A stretch of 64,000 nt of DNA from an uncultured Prevotellaceae bacterium (GTDB lineage: Bacteria > Bacteroidota > Bacteroidia > Bacteroidales > Bacteroidaceae): NCBI GenBank assembly GCA_900316575.1, contig ONDJ01000002.1, forward strand, positions 62,001-126,000, given 5' to 3'. Each line of letters opens with the position of its first letter. Position 1 is the first letter of the stretch. The translations under genes and the position numbers were made by a program. The notes beneath the pieces were generated by a model, which was given only the letters and a program-made list of their open reading frames with translations, had not been told where the DNA came from and made no database searches. This document shows, in pieces, positions 1-8,699 of this stretch.

Positions 1-1181
1 CTCCGCTTTATCAGCTGAAGGCTCAGTGCCCAGCACGCGGCTTTGAACTGGCACAAAAGCTTGACAGCGTGGTTTGGCGCGAATGGGAAATAATGGGCTT
101 GTTCCGTCACAACCGTGCACCAAAAAACCACCAGTTCGTACGCCCATCCATCCAAGGATTGTTTGCAAGTGCCGAGGGTGCCAACTGCGCATGGAGCCTG
201 TTCGGCGGTTGGGTATCGCCCATCAATCTAGAGTCGTGGGGATTGGCTCACGAACTCGGCCACAACAATCAGCTCAACGCCTTCAGATGGGTAGGCATGA
301 CCGAGGTGACCAACAACATCTACTCCGCTTGGGTGCAATACAACTTGCCATGGTCGCAGCTTCGTCTTGAAGACGAGCACATCAATTGCATCGTAGGTAG
401 CGTGCGTGGTGGTCGCATGCAGAACTTCCTCAACATGGACGTAGTGAAAAACCTCAGCACCAACTATCACTGGCAAACCGAAACTGAATTTAGCAGCACG
501 ACCGTTGACCACTTTGTGGCACTCGTTCCACTGTGGCAGCTTGTGCTCTACACGATGGCTGCTGACAAGGCCTACAACGCTTATCCTGATTACTTCGAAA
601 AAATTCGCACCACCTCTTCCATGACATCGGCCACCGATGCCAACAAACGCTTGAATTTCTTCAAAGAATTCTGCAATGCGGCAGGCCTCAACTTCTTCCC
701 ATACTTTGAAAAGGCGGGAATGCTCACCGTGATGAGCAACGTAGCTATTGACGACTACAACAGTGGTTACCTCACTATAACGAAGAGCATGATCAACTCT
801 GCCCGCAACACCATCGAGCGCAAGAACTATCCTGAAGTGCCTGCTGAAGTGATTTATATCAATGCCTACAACATGCACATCTTCCGCGACAACATCAAGC
901 TTGAAACGCTGTTGCCCGCTGGCACAGGCTGCTCACGCACCACGCTCAATGGTCATACCGTAATAAAAATTGACAACTACGCCTGGCGCGGTGCTGTAGG
1001 CTACGAAACGTATGATGCCGAAGGCAACCTACTCCACGCCACCATCTATGGACTTGGCGACACGCAAGGTTCCGACCGCTACACTCATGCTATCTGGAAA
1101 ACGTCGTCCGAGAGCACCACTCCCGCCTACATCATGGCAGTGGGATGCGACGGCACACGTGTGAAATGCTATGAGCCTTAA
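1..1181 (+). CDS. M60-family (enhancin-like) metallopeptidase, 5' end outside window
   Basis: The frame is already open at the left edge (first in-frame codons read PLYQLKAQ), so the N-terminus is outside and no start is assigned. About 393 residues are visible. They contain HELGH at nucleotides 249-263, then 13 residues, then Glu in MTEVTNN. This is the HExxH...E zinc site of gluzincins in the spacing known for peptidase family M60. The family is known for cleaving glycoproteins, including mucins, in host-associated bacteria. The C-terminal ~110 residues look like a small beta-rich domain. The next gene starts 20 bases downstream and is probably co-transcribed. The signal peptide or lipobox and any N-terminal carbohydrate-binding domain cannot be seen. 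The zinc motif makes the family fairly sure; the substrate is inferred. Confidence 0.85.
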   Translation, partial: PLYQLKAQCPARGFELAQKLDSVVWREWEIMGLFRHNRAPKNHQFVRPSIQGLFASAEGANCAWSLFGGWVSPINLESWGLAHELGHNNQLNAFRWVGMTEVTNNIYSAWVQYNLPWSQLRLEDEHINCIVGSVRGGRMQNFLNMDVVKNLSTNYHWQTETEFSSTTVDHFVALVPLWQLVLYTMAADKAYNAYPDYFEKIRTTSSMTSATDANKRLNFFKEFCNAAGLNFFPYFEKAGMLTVMSNVAIDDYNSGYLTITKSMINSARNTIERKNYPEVPAEVIYINAYNMHIFRDNIKLETLLPAGTGCSRTTLNGHTVIKIDNYAWRGAVGYETYDAEGNLLHATIYGLGDTQGSDRYTHAIWKTSSESTTPAYIMAVGCDGTRVKCYEP

Positions 1182-1201
1182 CTTCTAATACCACCGAAAC
1201 G

Positions 1202-3994
1202 ATGAAAACAAATATATTCGTCCTTTTTGCAGCCATTTTGCTCGGCATATCACAAGCGTTTGCCGAGGACATCACTTCGCTGGAGCAGTTGGATGCCACA
1301 CAGTCCTACTATGTGCGCCAAGGCTCTAAAGGCTATCTCTATGCTAATAATGGCCAAGCCTGCACCGATGGCCGCACGACAGCCACCGACGACGAAGCCC
1401 ACCGCTGGGCCGTTGCTTATAACGAACAGCTCAATGCTTATTTCCTCTACAATCTGAAAGACAGCACGTTTCTTACTACAGCCGATGGTGTTTGCCCATT
1501 GGTTGAAACGGCCTCGCCCGTCTATCTTTTTGAAACCATGGAAGGAGCAAGTTGGTATGCCTACACTGCTGGAGGCGTAGTAGGACTTGCTCAAAACACT
1601 ACTGGCAGCGACATCTTGTTGCAAGGTGAAAACTCAGCCAAGCCCGACGCACTCACCTTTGAACCTGCTGGTGCGCTTAATGAGAAACATCAATCAAAAG
1701 TTAGGCAAGCCACTTGGCTCATAGTCACACAGCAGACCGATGTTCCCATTATTTCTGCAATAGGTACACGCATATCCTCACTGTCCGATATTCAAGACGG
1801 TGGAGCCTATCTGCTCTACAGCACAGGCTTTTCCAAATATGCTTACGATGCTGGAAGTGCCCTCTCTTTCGGCAGCAGTGCCCCTTCGAAGAACAACCTC
1901 ACTGCGATGCCCTACGTGTTTATCTTCCACAAGTCGGGAGATGCCTATACCATAGAAACGGGCCTTGATGGCAACTACATTTCTGCGCTCTCGAGCAGCA
2001 CCGTAGCCACAGGCACAGAGCCAACCACGTTCACCATCAGTGCCAGCAGCACAGCTGGTAGCTTCAACATCTACAATGCAGCCTCTTCGCAGTATATCAA
2101 TGCCCAGAGTGCTAAGCCAGTGGGTTGGGGATCGAGCGAAGGTAATTCGCGATATCAGCTCATACCCGTCACACTCACATCGTCTGACAAATACTTCCCT
2201 GTGACTTATCTGTGCTACGAAACCGACGGAGAACACACTCGGCTGATGGATGTTCAGACCTATGCCAAGAGCACCAACCGCCTCACACCGCCGACTTTCA
2301 CCGGTTACAAACGCCTGAGCACAAAGGCGGCCGATGGTGAAAGTGCTGCACCCTCTATTGCCACTGAACCCATCGTAGTTTGCGTCACCTACGAGCGCAA
2401 TCTGCGTAGCCAGCCCGTAATACCAACAACCATTTCACATGGGATCTTTGCCGACACCACCACGTGGTACACGCTGACCGTTTCCGACCGCTACATGCAG
2501 TACAGTGCCGACGCTCCTGGTCACTACTTCCTGAACAACACCGCACTCAGCCAGATCACAGATGCCGACCTTTGGTGCTTCGTGGGCGACAACGTAAATG
2601 GCTATCGCCTCTTCAACCGCGAAGCTGGAACCGCTCTTTCACTCACACTCAAAGACGAACCGCAAAGCACCGATCTCCCCATCCTCACCGAAGGAGCCTT
2701 CCCCTATTGGGCCATTACTAACGGAGGAACGAACGGCACGTGGTACCTCACACCCGTCGGAACGAAGAAAACCATATATCTATCTGACGACGGACAGCAC
2801 AAACTCAGTGTGATGGGTTACTCGGCAGCCATAGTCATTGAGGAAGCCGCTGCCACCATGCAGGGCTTTGCCTCAGAAGCCGCTGCAAACCTCGGCACAA
2901 ACGTAGGTCAATATCCCGCAGCAAGCGCCAATGCCTTGGTTAGTGCCGCTGATGCTTATGCCAAGACGCGACAAACGTTCAACACCCTGCAACGTGCTTA
3001 CAACACCTTCCGCACAAGCGCATCGCGCATCGCCCTCGACAACAATCGCCTTTATCGTATTGCCAAAGCCGACGGCACAACAGTGAGTGCAGCCATCGGT
3101 GCTGAAGTTGCCAGCACGACTGCCGAAGCCACAGACGACCGCTCTCAACTCTGGCGCGTTTTGCCCATAGGGAGCACAGGGTCGTACTACCTGCTCAACC
3201 CCGAAAGCGGTCGCTTCCTGGGCATAACCTCCACTACGCGCCCAAGCACCATGGTTGATGAACCCACCACACACTCCTACAGCATCAGCAACTTTGGCGG
3301 CAATCTCTCCTCTTGGACGCTCAAGGACAATGGAACAAGTACAAACAGCTTCCTCAACTACAGCGACGGAACTTTGGCAGGCGGAAAGAATACCGCTGAG
3401 AGTGCAGCATGGCACATTGTGCCCGTACAGCAATTTGTTGTTGAAACACAAGGAGCCGACGGAGTTTGTGCCGCCACGGTATGTCTGCCCTTTGACGCAG
3501 CCTATCCCGACGACCTCACAGCAGCCGCTATTACAGAGAAAACCGCAGAGAGCGTCACGGTAGAACCCATCACGGGCGGTATCATTTCTGCTGGCACACC
3601 CGTGCTTCTCGTCAGTGCAACACCGCGCACCTACACGCTCACGGCCACAGCGAGCAAAGCAGAAGCCCCCGCGCAAAATCTGCTCGTTGGGGTAGGCAAA
3701 CGCCTTAGCCTTGGTGCCGAGGGAGCACCTGCCGAAGGCCAGGCATACGTTCTCGACAGCAATGCCCGCTTCGTTACAGCCACAGACGCCCTACCAGCCT
3801 ATTCCGCCTACCTCTCACGCGAAGAAACCGAAGCCGCAGCCTTAGCCCTGCTCCTGCCCACAGCCATTCAAACCATAACAACCACGGGCACAGCGCAGCG
3901 CGATGAGTGGTACGACCTCCAAGGCCGTCGCACCTCCACACCCACACGCCCGGGAATTTTCATCCACGGCGGTAAGAAGATCATCGTACAATAA
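1202..3994 (+). CDS. Large secreted multi-domain protein with ricin-like repeats and T9SS-like C-terminus
   Basis: 930 residues. The first 21 form a signal peptide (basic MKTN, hydrophobic core, cleavage after AFA). At least four segments of about 90-120 residues share a beta-trefoil-like pattern, in which the residue's state is displayed then a Trp follows (HRWAVAYN, DLWCFVG, SQLWRVLP, AAWHIVPV). The last ~35 residues, with WYDLQGRRTS and PGIFIHGGKKIIVQ, match the C-terminal sorting-type segment common on exported Bacteroidales proteins. No catalytic motif was found, so it is more likely a binding or adhesin partner of the M60 peptidase encoded 20 bases upstream than an enzyme. The same C-terminal style recurs on the sulfatase at 40105 and the GH89 enzyme at 46382. 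The repeat assignment is by eye and the function is unknown. Confidence 0.75.
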   Translation: MKTNIFVLFAAILLGISQAFAEDITSLEQLDATQSYYVRQGSKGYLYANNGQACTDGRTTATDDEAHRWAVAYNEQLNAYFLYNLKDSTFLTTADGVCPLVETASPVYLFETMEGASWYAYTAGGVVGLAQNTTGSDILLQGENSAKPDALTFEPAGALNEKHQSKVRQATWLIVTQQTDVPIISAIGTRISSLSDIQDGGAYLLYSTGFSKYAYDAGSALSFGSSAPSKNNLTAMPYVFIFHKSGDAYTIETGLDGNYISALSSSTVATGTEPTTFTISASSTAGSFNIYNAASSQYINAQSAKPVGWGSSEGNSRYQLIPVTLTSSDKYFPVTYLCYETDGEHTRLMDVQTYAKSTNRLTPPTFTGYKRLSTKAADGESAAPSIATEPIVVCVTYERNLRSQPVIPTTISHGIFADTTTWYTLTVSDRYMQYSADAPGHYFLNNTALSQITDADLWCFVGDNVNGYRLFNREAGTALSLTLKDEPQSTDLPILTEGAFPYWAITNGGTNGTWYLTPVGTKKTIYLSDDGQHKLSVMGYSAAIVIEEAAATMQGFASEAAANLGTNVGQYPAASANALVSAADAYAKTRQTFNTLQRAYNTFRTSASRIALDNNRLYRIAKADGTTVSAAIGAEVASTTAEATDDRSQLWRVLPIGSTGSYYLLNPESGRFLGITSTTRPSTMVDEPTTHSYSISNFGGNLSSWTLKDNGTSTNSFLNYSDGTLAGGKNTAESAAWHIVPVQQFVVETQGADGVCAATVCLPFDAAYPDDLTAAAITEKTAESVTVEPITGGIISAGTPVLLVSATPRTYTLTATASKAEAPAQNLLVGVGKRLSLGAEGAPAEGQAYVLDSNARFVTATDALPAYSAYLSREETEAAALALLLPTAIQTITTTGTAQRDEWYDLQGRRTSTPTRPGIFIHGGKKIIVQ

Positions 3995-4017
3995 AACGCA
4001 AACTCCCCTTCCCCAAA

Positions 4018-4084
4018 AAATCGCTCATTAGCATTTCTCATAGCTGTAAGGCCGTGAGGATTTCTAATGAGCGATTTGCTTTTT
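4018..4084 (+). terminator. Rho-independent terminator after the 1202-3994 gene
   Basis: A 14-base inverted repeat, AAATCGCTCATTAG (4018-4031) and CTAATGAGCGATTT (4064-4077), is followed by GCTTTTTG. The 32-base spacer can itself fold through TCTCA/TGAGG. It lies 24 bases after the stop codon. Confidence 0.75.
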
Positions 4085-4177
4085 GCAGACAGCAATAGGA
4101 AAATCCATTAGCATCTTTAACCCAAAATATTATAAGCGTTAGCGTAAATCATAAATGGTCAATTTGTCAGATATTTT

Positions 4178-4185
4178 TACTTTTG
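4178..4185 (+). promoter_or_regulatory. Bacteroidota -7 box (TACTTTTG) of the ion channel gene
   Basis: TACTTTTG matches TAnnTTTG exactly and sits 25 bases before the ATG at 4211, implying a short leader of roughly 20 bases. No convincing -33 TTTG was seen at the usual distance. Confidence 0.7.
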
Positions 4186-4210
4186 CACACCGAAAACACA
4201 CAAGAACAAA

Positions 4211-5035
4211 ATGAACTCCATTAAAGAATTTGCAAAGGACATCACTTCTAAACGTTGGTTTGAAGTAAGCATCACAATCATCATCTTGCTCAACGCATTC
4301 TTTATCGGCGTTGAAACCTACACGACTCACCCAACAATCACGCTCCTTCAACACATCATTCTGGGCATTTTCACGTTAGAAATCACGCTGCGCTTCATCG
4401 CTGCCGATAGTATAAAGCAGTTTTTCACAGGCGGATGGAACATCTTCGACCTGTCGCTGGTGCTGATCAGCTATATACCCGAAAGAATCTTTGCCGATGC
4501 ATCAACATTGATGGCACTGCGCGTGCTGAGGGTATTCCGCGTGCTGAGGATTCTGCGCACATCGAAGGAAATAAAGCTTATCATCATCGTGCTCATCAAG
4601 TCGATGAGTGCCCTGTTCTACAACGTAGTCTTTTTCTTTATTTTCATCTACCTCTTCGCCATTATTGGTGTGAGCCTATTCCGCCTGCCCGACCCTGCTA
4701 CACTCACGCCCGAAGAGCGCGTAAAGTTTGAAGAATTTCAAGCGGAAGCTCCTAATGCTCCCACAAATAGTGCCGATCCGTTCGGAACATTGGACGAAGC
4801 GTTCTTCACACTGTTTCGCGAACTTACGGGCGAGGACTGGACCGACATACGCTACAACCTCGTGACGGCCTCGCAGTACGGATTGGTAAAAGTTTCGCCA
4901 GCCATTATCACAGGCTATCATGTGGTGTGGTTTATTCTCTCAGCCTTCCTGCTGCTTAACCTTGTGGTGGGTGCTATTGTGAACAACTATCAAGAAGTGA
5001 TGGAAGCGAGCCGCAAGAAAAACAAACTTTCTTGA
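4211..5035 (+). CDS. Voltage-gated cation channel, single-repeat six-TM type
   Basis: 274 residues, the size of bacterial single-repeat channels of the NaChBac class, which work as homotetramers in the inner membrane. The voltage-sensor S4 helix is plain: Arg at residues 104, 107, 110, 113 and 116, one every third position. S5 (about 130-155), a re-entrant pore loop and S6 (about 232-258, ending VVGAIVNNYQ) follow. The pore filter is LTGEDWTD (205-212). Known bacterial sodium channels usually read TLESW there, whereas repeat II of animal L-type calcium channels reads TGEDW. The pore turret between S5 and the filter (158-195) is acidic. The family is sure; Na+ versus Ca2+ selectivity cannot be decided from sequence. 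Confidence 0.9.
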   Translation: MNSIKEFAKDITSKRWFEVSITIIILLNAFFIGVETYTTHPTITLLQHIILGIFTLEITLRFIAADSIKQFFTGGWNIFDLSLVLISYIPERIFADASTLMALRVLRVFRVLRILRTSKEIKLIIIVLIKSMSALFYNVVFFFIFIYLFAIIGVSLFRLPDPATLTPEERVKFEEFQAEAPNAPTNSADPFGTLDEAFFTLFRELTGEDWTDIRYNLVTASQYGLVKVSPAIITGYHVVWFILSAFLLLNLVVGAIVNNYQEVMEASRKKNKLS

Positions 5036-5131
5036 TGATTTAGCCCTTTAGCAATTTACAAGCGCACCACCGCAGTGGTTTTATCGCCGATAAATTGTCT
5101 AATTGAAAATTGTCAGATTGACAAATATCAG

Positions 5132-5139
5132 TATTTTTG
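5132..5139 (+). promoter_or_regulatory. -7 box (TATTTTTG) that decides the LysE start
   Basis: TATTTTTG fits TAnnTTTG and ends nine bases before the ATG at 5148. Upstream in-frame TTG codons (for example at 5103) lie before this box, so they could not be on the transcript. The mRNA would start about 2-5 bases before the ATG or at it. Confidence 0.6.
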
Positions 5140-5147
5140 CATCTGTT

Positions 5148-5825
5148 ATGGGTGTCTTTGCCGACTATATCAGTACGTTTCAGCTCGTCATCAAGGGTCT
5201 TTTGATTGGCATTATCTGCTCTGCCCCGATGGGGCCAGTAGGAATCTTGTGCATACGCCGCACACTTCAGAAAGGGCGCGATTATGGCATGGCCACAGGT
5301 GCAGGAGCGGCGCTGAGCGACTTGTTTTATGCCTTGGTAACGGGAGCTGGTATGTTGCCGCTCATGATGGAGTTTATCGACAACGAGCAAAATCTGTTTT
5401 ATCTCAAGATTGTAGGTGCCGTGATGCTCTTTGCTTTCGGTGTTTGGATGTGGCGCACCGATCCGCGCAAAGGCTATCGTCCCTCTAAGTCGGATACGAA
5501 AGGCACGCTATTGAGCAACGCTATATCAGCTTTCGGTTTGACCATTTCAAATCCGCTCATCATCTTCCTGTTTATCGCTCTGTTCAATATGTTTACCTTT
5601 GTCATTCCAGGCAATTGGTATGGCACGGCTTTAGGCTATGCCAGCATCGTGGGCGGAGCCATGTTGTGGTGGTACGGACTGACGTATGTTATCACGAAGA
5701 TGAAACGCGCCTTCGACCTGCATGGAATACTCATCCTCAATCGCACCATTGGCACCATAGTACTGACTGTTGCTGTGCTCTATGCCGCGATGACCATTTT
5801 TCATTTCTCTATTTTTAGAGGTTAA
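5148..5825 (+). CDS. LysE-family amino-acid exporter-like membrane protein
   Basis: 225 residues from the ATG at 5148, chosen because the promoter box at 5132-5139 excludes earlier in-frame starts. The N-terminal region IGIICSAPMGPVGILCIRRT followed by GRDYGMATGAGAALSDL is the conserved first half of the LysE/RhtB superfamily. These are inner-membrane proteins with about six helices that export amino acids or related small molecules. A second half with NPLIIFLFIALFN and a hydrophobic C-terminal helix completes the fold. It stands 112 bases after the ion channel with its own promoter, so the pairing is not evidence of a shared task. The substrate is unknown. Confidence 0.8.
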   Translation: MGVFADYISTFQLVIKGLLIGIICSAPMGPVGILCIRRTLQKGRDYGMATGAGAALSDLFYALVTGAGMLPLMMEFIDNEQNLFYLKIVGAVMLFAFGVWMWRTDPRKGYRPSKSDTKGTLLSNAISAFGLTISNPLIIFLFIALFNMFTFVIPGNWYGTALGYASIVGGAMLWWYGLTYVITKMKRAFDLHGILILNRTIGTIVLTVAVLYAAMTIFHFSIFRG

Positions 5826-5866
5826 AGTCCGCCGCATCTTTAAACTTTAGACGCTAAACTTTCCAT
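5820..5866 (+). repeat. Direct repeat copy A, just upstream of DUF4924
   Basis: Begins GGTTAAAGTCCGCCGCATCT and ends AAACTTTCCAT. It is nearly the same as 7320-7375 apart from an internal 9-10 base gap. Its last two bases are the first two of the DUF4924 start codon. Confidence 0.8.
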
Positions 5867-6428
5867 GATTATTGCAGAACGTTTGCGTACATCCAATCGT
5901 GCGGAATATATATTGTATATGTGGCAAGTGGAAGACTTGCTACGCTCCTATCACTTAGATTTCGACGAATTGCGTAGTAGTTATCTCAGCCGCTTCCAAT
6001 TGCCAGAAGAACAAAGTAGGCAGACAGAACGTTGGTATGCCGACCTTTGTCGGATGATGCAGGAAGGAGGTTTGCGCCATGGCGGCCATCTTCAAATTAA
6101 CAAGAATGCACTTGCCGATATGGAAGAACTCCATCGCAGTTTGCTTCAATCAAGCAAGTTTCCTTACTACCATGATTTGTACAATCGCGTACTGCCCTAC
6201 ATCGTAGAATTGCGAGCAAAAGCAAAAAAGTTTTCAGAAGATGGTGAAAAACCCGTTTCCTCAGAACTTGAAACCTGCTTCAACGCCCTCTATGGGGTGC
6301 TGCTACTGCGTATGCAAGGCAAAGACATCTCTACTGAGACTGAGCAAGCAACGAAAGAAATCGGCATGTTGCTTGGACAACTTTCAGACTATTACCTACA
6401 AAACGAAAAAGAACCTTTAGAACTATGA
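5865..6428 (+). CDS. DUF4924 family protein
   Basis: 187 residues, starting MIIAERLRTSNRAEYILYMW as in the Bacteroidota-specific DUF4924 family. It is an all-helical, probably cytosolic protein with no signal peptide or membrane segment. Conserved-looking features include the N-terminal AEYILYMWQ segment and NALYGVLLLRM near residue 150. The family's role is not established. The last four bases overlap the start of rfbD (ATGA), so the two genes are translationally coupled. That is the only hint of a link to sugar-nucleotide metabolism. Confidence 0.8.
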   Translation: MIIAERLRTSNRAEYILYMWQVEDLLRSYHLDFDELRSSYLSRFQLPEEQSRQTERWYADLCRMMQEGGLRHGGHLQINKNALADMEELHRSLLQSSKFPYYHDLYNRVLPYIVELRAKAKKFSEDGEKPVSSELETCFNALYGVLLLRMQGKDISTETEQATKEIGMLLGQLSDYYLQNEKEPLEL

Positions 6429-7315
6429 ACTTACTGATAACAGGTGCCAACGGACAGCTTGGCAGCGAACTACGCCGAACCATAGGCAATGAAGTAGGCG
6501 AACTGAAAAACATTGAAGAAGTTTTTTACACCGACGTACAGGAACTTGACATCACTGATGCTGAAGCGATACAAGCTTTCGTACGCGAGCACGGCATAAA
6601 GTGTACCATAAACTGCGCTGCTTTCACGGCAGTGGATCGTGCCGAACAAGAACCCGAACTCTGCCGCCGTCTCAATGCTGAAGCCCCAGGCTATCTTGCC
6701 CGCGCTATGGCGGAAGTAGGCGGAACAATGCTACACATTTCTACCGACTATGTGTTTGATGGCACAGGCCATAGGCCATATCGCGAAGACGACGAAGCCA
6801 AGCCGTTAGGGGTTTATGGAAGTACAAAGTTTGAAGGCGAGCAAGTCGTGCGTCAAATTTTGCCTGAAAGCCACATCATCCTCCGTACAGCCTGGCTTTA
6901 TAGCTCTTTTGGAAACAATTTTGTCAAGACCATGCTTCGCCTTGGTCGCGAACGCGAAGAGCTCCGCGTTGTAGCCGATCAAGTTGGAACACCTACCTAT
7001 GCTGCAGACCTTGCCGCCCAAATTGTATCCATTATTAACGCTCCAGCGTTTTACGCAGGAACATATCATTTCTCCAACCAAGGCGTTTGTTCTTGGTATG
7101 ATTTCACCGCTGCCATCTTCAGTCTTGCGGGTATCAACACTTGCAAGCTCTATCCCATTAACAGTGAAGAATACCCCACTCCTGCCCGCCGTCCACACTA
7201 CAGTGTGCTCGACAAGACGAAGATAACCCACGTTTATGGAGCTAACATCAATTGGTGGCGCGACAGCCTCGTGAAGTGTCTAGAGGAACTAAACGCACTT
7301 GGGGAGCAACAATGA
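6425..7315 (+). CDS. rfbD: dTDP-4-dehydrorhamnose reductase
   Basis: 296 residues, the usual family length. It catalyses the last step of dTDP-L-rhamnose synthesis, the NADPH-dependent reduction of dTDP-4-keto-L-rhamnose. The N-terminal nucleotide-binding loop is TGANGQLGSEL (residues 7-17); STDYVFDG and YGSTKFEGE supply the catalytic Tyr-x3-Lys of the extended short-chain dehydrogenase family. It overlaps the DUF4924 gene by four bases. The dehydratase rfbB is at 50298 on the other strand, 43 kb away; rfbA and rfbC are not in the window. An imperfect hairpin follows the gene at 7407-7437. Confidence 0.95.
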   Translation: MNLLITGANGQLGSELRRTIGNEVGELKNIEEVFYTDVQELDITDAEAIQAFVREHGIKCTINCAAFTAVDRAEQEPELCRRLNAEAPGYLARAMAEVGGTMLHISTDYVFDGTGHRPYREDDEAKPLGVYGSTKFEGEQVVRQILPESHIILRTAWLYSSFGNNFVKTMLRLGREREELRVVADQVGTPTYAADLAAQIVSIINAPAFYAGTYHFSNQGVCSWYDFTAAIFSLAGINTCKLYPINSEEYPTPARRPHYSVLDKTKITHVYGANINWWRDSLVKCLEELNALGEQQ

Positions 7316-7319
7316 TAAA

Positions 7320-7375
7320 GGTTAAAGCCCACCGCATCTTTAAACTATAAACGCTTTATACTCTAAACTTTCCAT
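7320..7375 (+). repeat. Direct repeat copy B, just after rfbD
   Basis: Starts GGTTAAAGCCCACCGCATCT and ends CTAAACTTTCCAT. It aligns with 5820-5866 and contains about 9 extra bases (TTATACTCT) before the final block. The two copies bracket the DUF4924-rfbD pair in the same orientation. Confidence 0.8.
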
Positions 7376-7406
7376 AAATAGAGCCTACGGCATCACACAA
7401 CGAATT

Positions 7407-7437
7407 GGGGAAGCGACTTGTTACAGTGCGCTTCCCC
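7407..7437 (+). terminator. Possible terminator hairpin downstream of rfbD
   Basis: GGGGAAGCG (7407-7415) and CGCTTCCCC (7429-7437) form a nine-base stem with a 13-base loop. No real U-tract follows, so termination is uncertain. The remaining 7438-7611 shows no gene. Confidence 0.45.
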
Positions 7438-7611
7438 TTATCGACTAACTTATCCATGAGGTTGCGGATAAGCCTTTTCGGAGAGAACTGAACCTATGCA
7501 GACAGATAGGTGTAAAGGTTTGTTTTAAGGTAACTTGGCTAATTGTTTTACTCTCTTTCCTACAAGGCTTTCCCCATTCCAAAGGAAGGGTGTGTATTTA
7601 AGGTTGATTGT

Positions 7612-8115
7612 TTATTGGTTGCTTTGCTTTGAAGTATTAGCTGGCAGGCTGTCGGGAATGGCGGCAGTTTGTGTCCCTTCACCAACAGCACGGAGATTGG
7701 TCGTTGTAGAAGAACCGATTGTGTCCGTCACAGCACTTCCCGCCATATTCATCTCATTGCTGCTGGTGGGCTCATTGCCAAAAGAAATCTGAGCCAGATG
7801 GCCTACCAACATCACGATTGCCACTGCTGCTACGGCGTTGTAAAGTGGACGAAGTGCTATACGCCAAGAGAACACTCTGGGACGAGCCTCTACGACGGGA
7901 GCTACACCAGCCTTTTCCAACAAACGGTTCTTGAACGAAACGCTCAAAGTCTCTTGGCTTTCTGAGGCAAATGTATCAAACAGCGGCTTGAACTTAGCCA
8001 AGTCTTCGGGAACATCGTTGCCACTGAAAAAGGCGCGCAACATACGTTCCTCTGAAGGCGTGGTTTCGCATTCAAAGTAGCGGTCTATCAGATTCTTTAT
8101 ATAATTATAGTCCAT
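7612..8115 (-). CDS. Putative membrane-anchored anti-sigma partner of the ECF sigma factor
   Basis: 167 residues. The N-terminal ~85 residues are soluble and acidic-helical (MDYNYIKNLIDRYFECETTP...). One membrane helix follows at about 92-110 (LYNAVAAVAIVMLVGHLAQI), then a low-complexity Ser/Thr-rich tail of ~55 residues outside the membrane. This topology, and an 11-base overlap with the upstream ECF sigma gene, is the usual arrangement of an anti-sigma regulator. There is no zinc-binding His-x3-Cys-x2-Cys motif and no FecR domain. The anti-sigma role is therefore inferred from context, not from recognised family motifs. Confidence 0.6.
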   Translation of the reverse strand: MDYNYIKNLIDRYFECETTPSEERMLRAFFSGNDVPEDLAKFKPLFDTFASESQETLSVSFKNRLLEKAGVAPVVEARPRVFSWRIALRPLYNAVAAVAIVMLVGHLAQISFGNEPTSSNEMNMAGSAVTDTIGSSTTTNLRAVGEGTQTAAIPDSLPANTSKQSNQ

Positions 8116-8620
8116 GATTGTCTAATTGTTCGAGTTTCTCGCGCAAAGTGCGGCGAGCTCTGTGGTGTGACGTCTTTACATCTTCGGGAGTAATGCCAAG
8201 GATTTCAGAAGTTTCTTTCACGCTTTTCTCTTCAATATCTCTCAACTGAATTATCGCTCGTTGTTTTTGGGGAAGCGCATTGATGAGATGGCGAATCCAC
8301 CGTACACGATCAGATGTAGCAACTTGTTCAAGCGGTGAGGCAGCAACGTCGGTGGTTTCTACTTCAAGCTGTTCGAGGGATAGATTAGAGTGTTCTTTCC
8401 TGGCAATATGGTCGAGCGACAGTCGCTTGCAAATTGTGAGCAGATAATGCTCCAAGTTGTCTATCTCTGAGAGGTCTTCGTGCTTCTGCCAAACTTTTAA
8501 GAGCGTTTCTTCAACAATATCCTCAGCTTCTTCTCTGTTGAGCGTGAAGCGCATAGCCAAACGAAAAAGCCTGTCACTATGAGGCAAGAGGTCTGTCTGA
8601 AAGTCTAATGTGCTTAACAT
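8105..8620 (-). CDS. ECF-type RNA polymerase sigma factor
   Basis: 171 residues with the two sigma-70 regions of the extracytoplasmic-function class. Region 2 is at about residues 16-75 (RLAMRFTLNREEAEDIVEETLLKVW, which binds core polymerase and the -10 element). Region 4 is at about 112-165, with the helix-turn-helix SVKETSEILGITPEDVKTSHHRARRTLREKL. Its last 11 bases overlap the start of the membrane protein gene that follows, so the two are co-expressed. A TAAATTTG box lies about 80 bases upstream. Target promoters cannot be read from this window; autoregulation would be typical. Confidence 0.92.
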   Translation of the reverse strand: MLSTLDFQTDLLPHSDRLFRLAMRFTLNREEAEDIVEETLLKVWQKHEDLSEIDNLEHYLLTICKRLSLDHIARKEHSNLSLEQLEVETTDVAASPLEQVATSDRVRWIRHLINALPQKQRAIIQLRDIEEKSVKETSEILGITPEDVKTSHHRARRTLREKLEQLDNHGL

Positions 8621-8699
8621 GCTCTAAATGGAAGACGGATGAACAACTAAAAGGTTACACACGTGTGCTATTTTTTTTAAGCGCACGTACTCATGCTTG

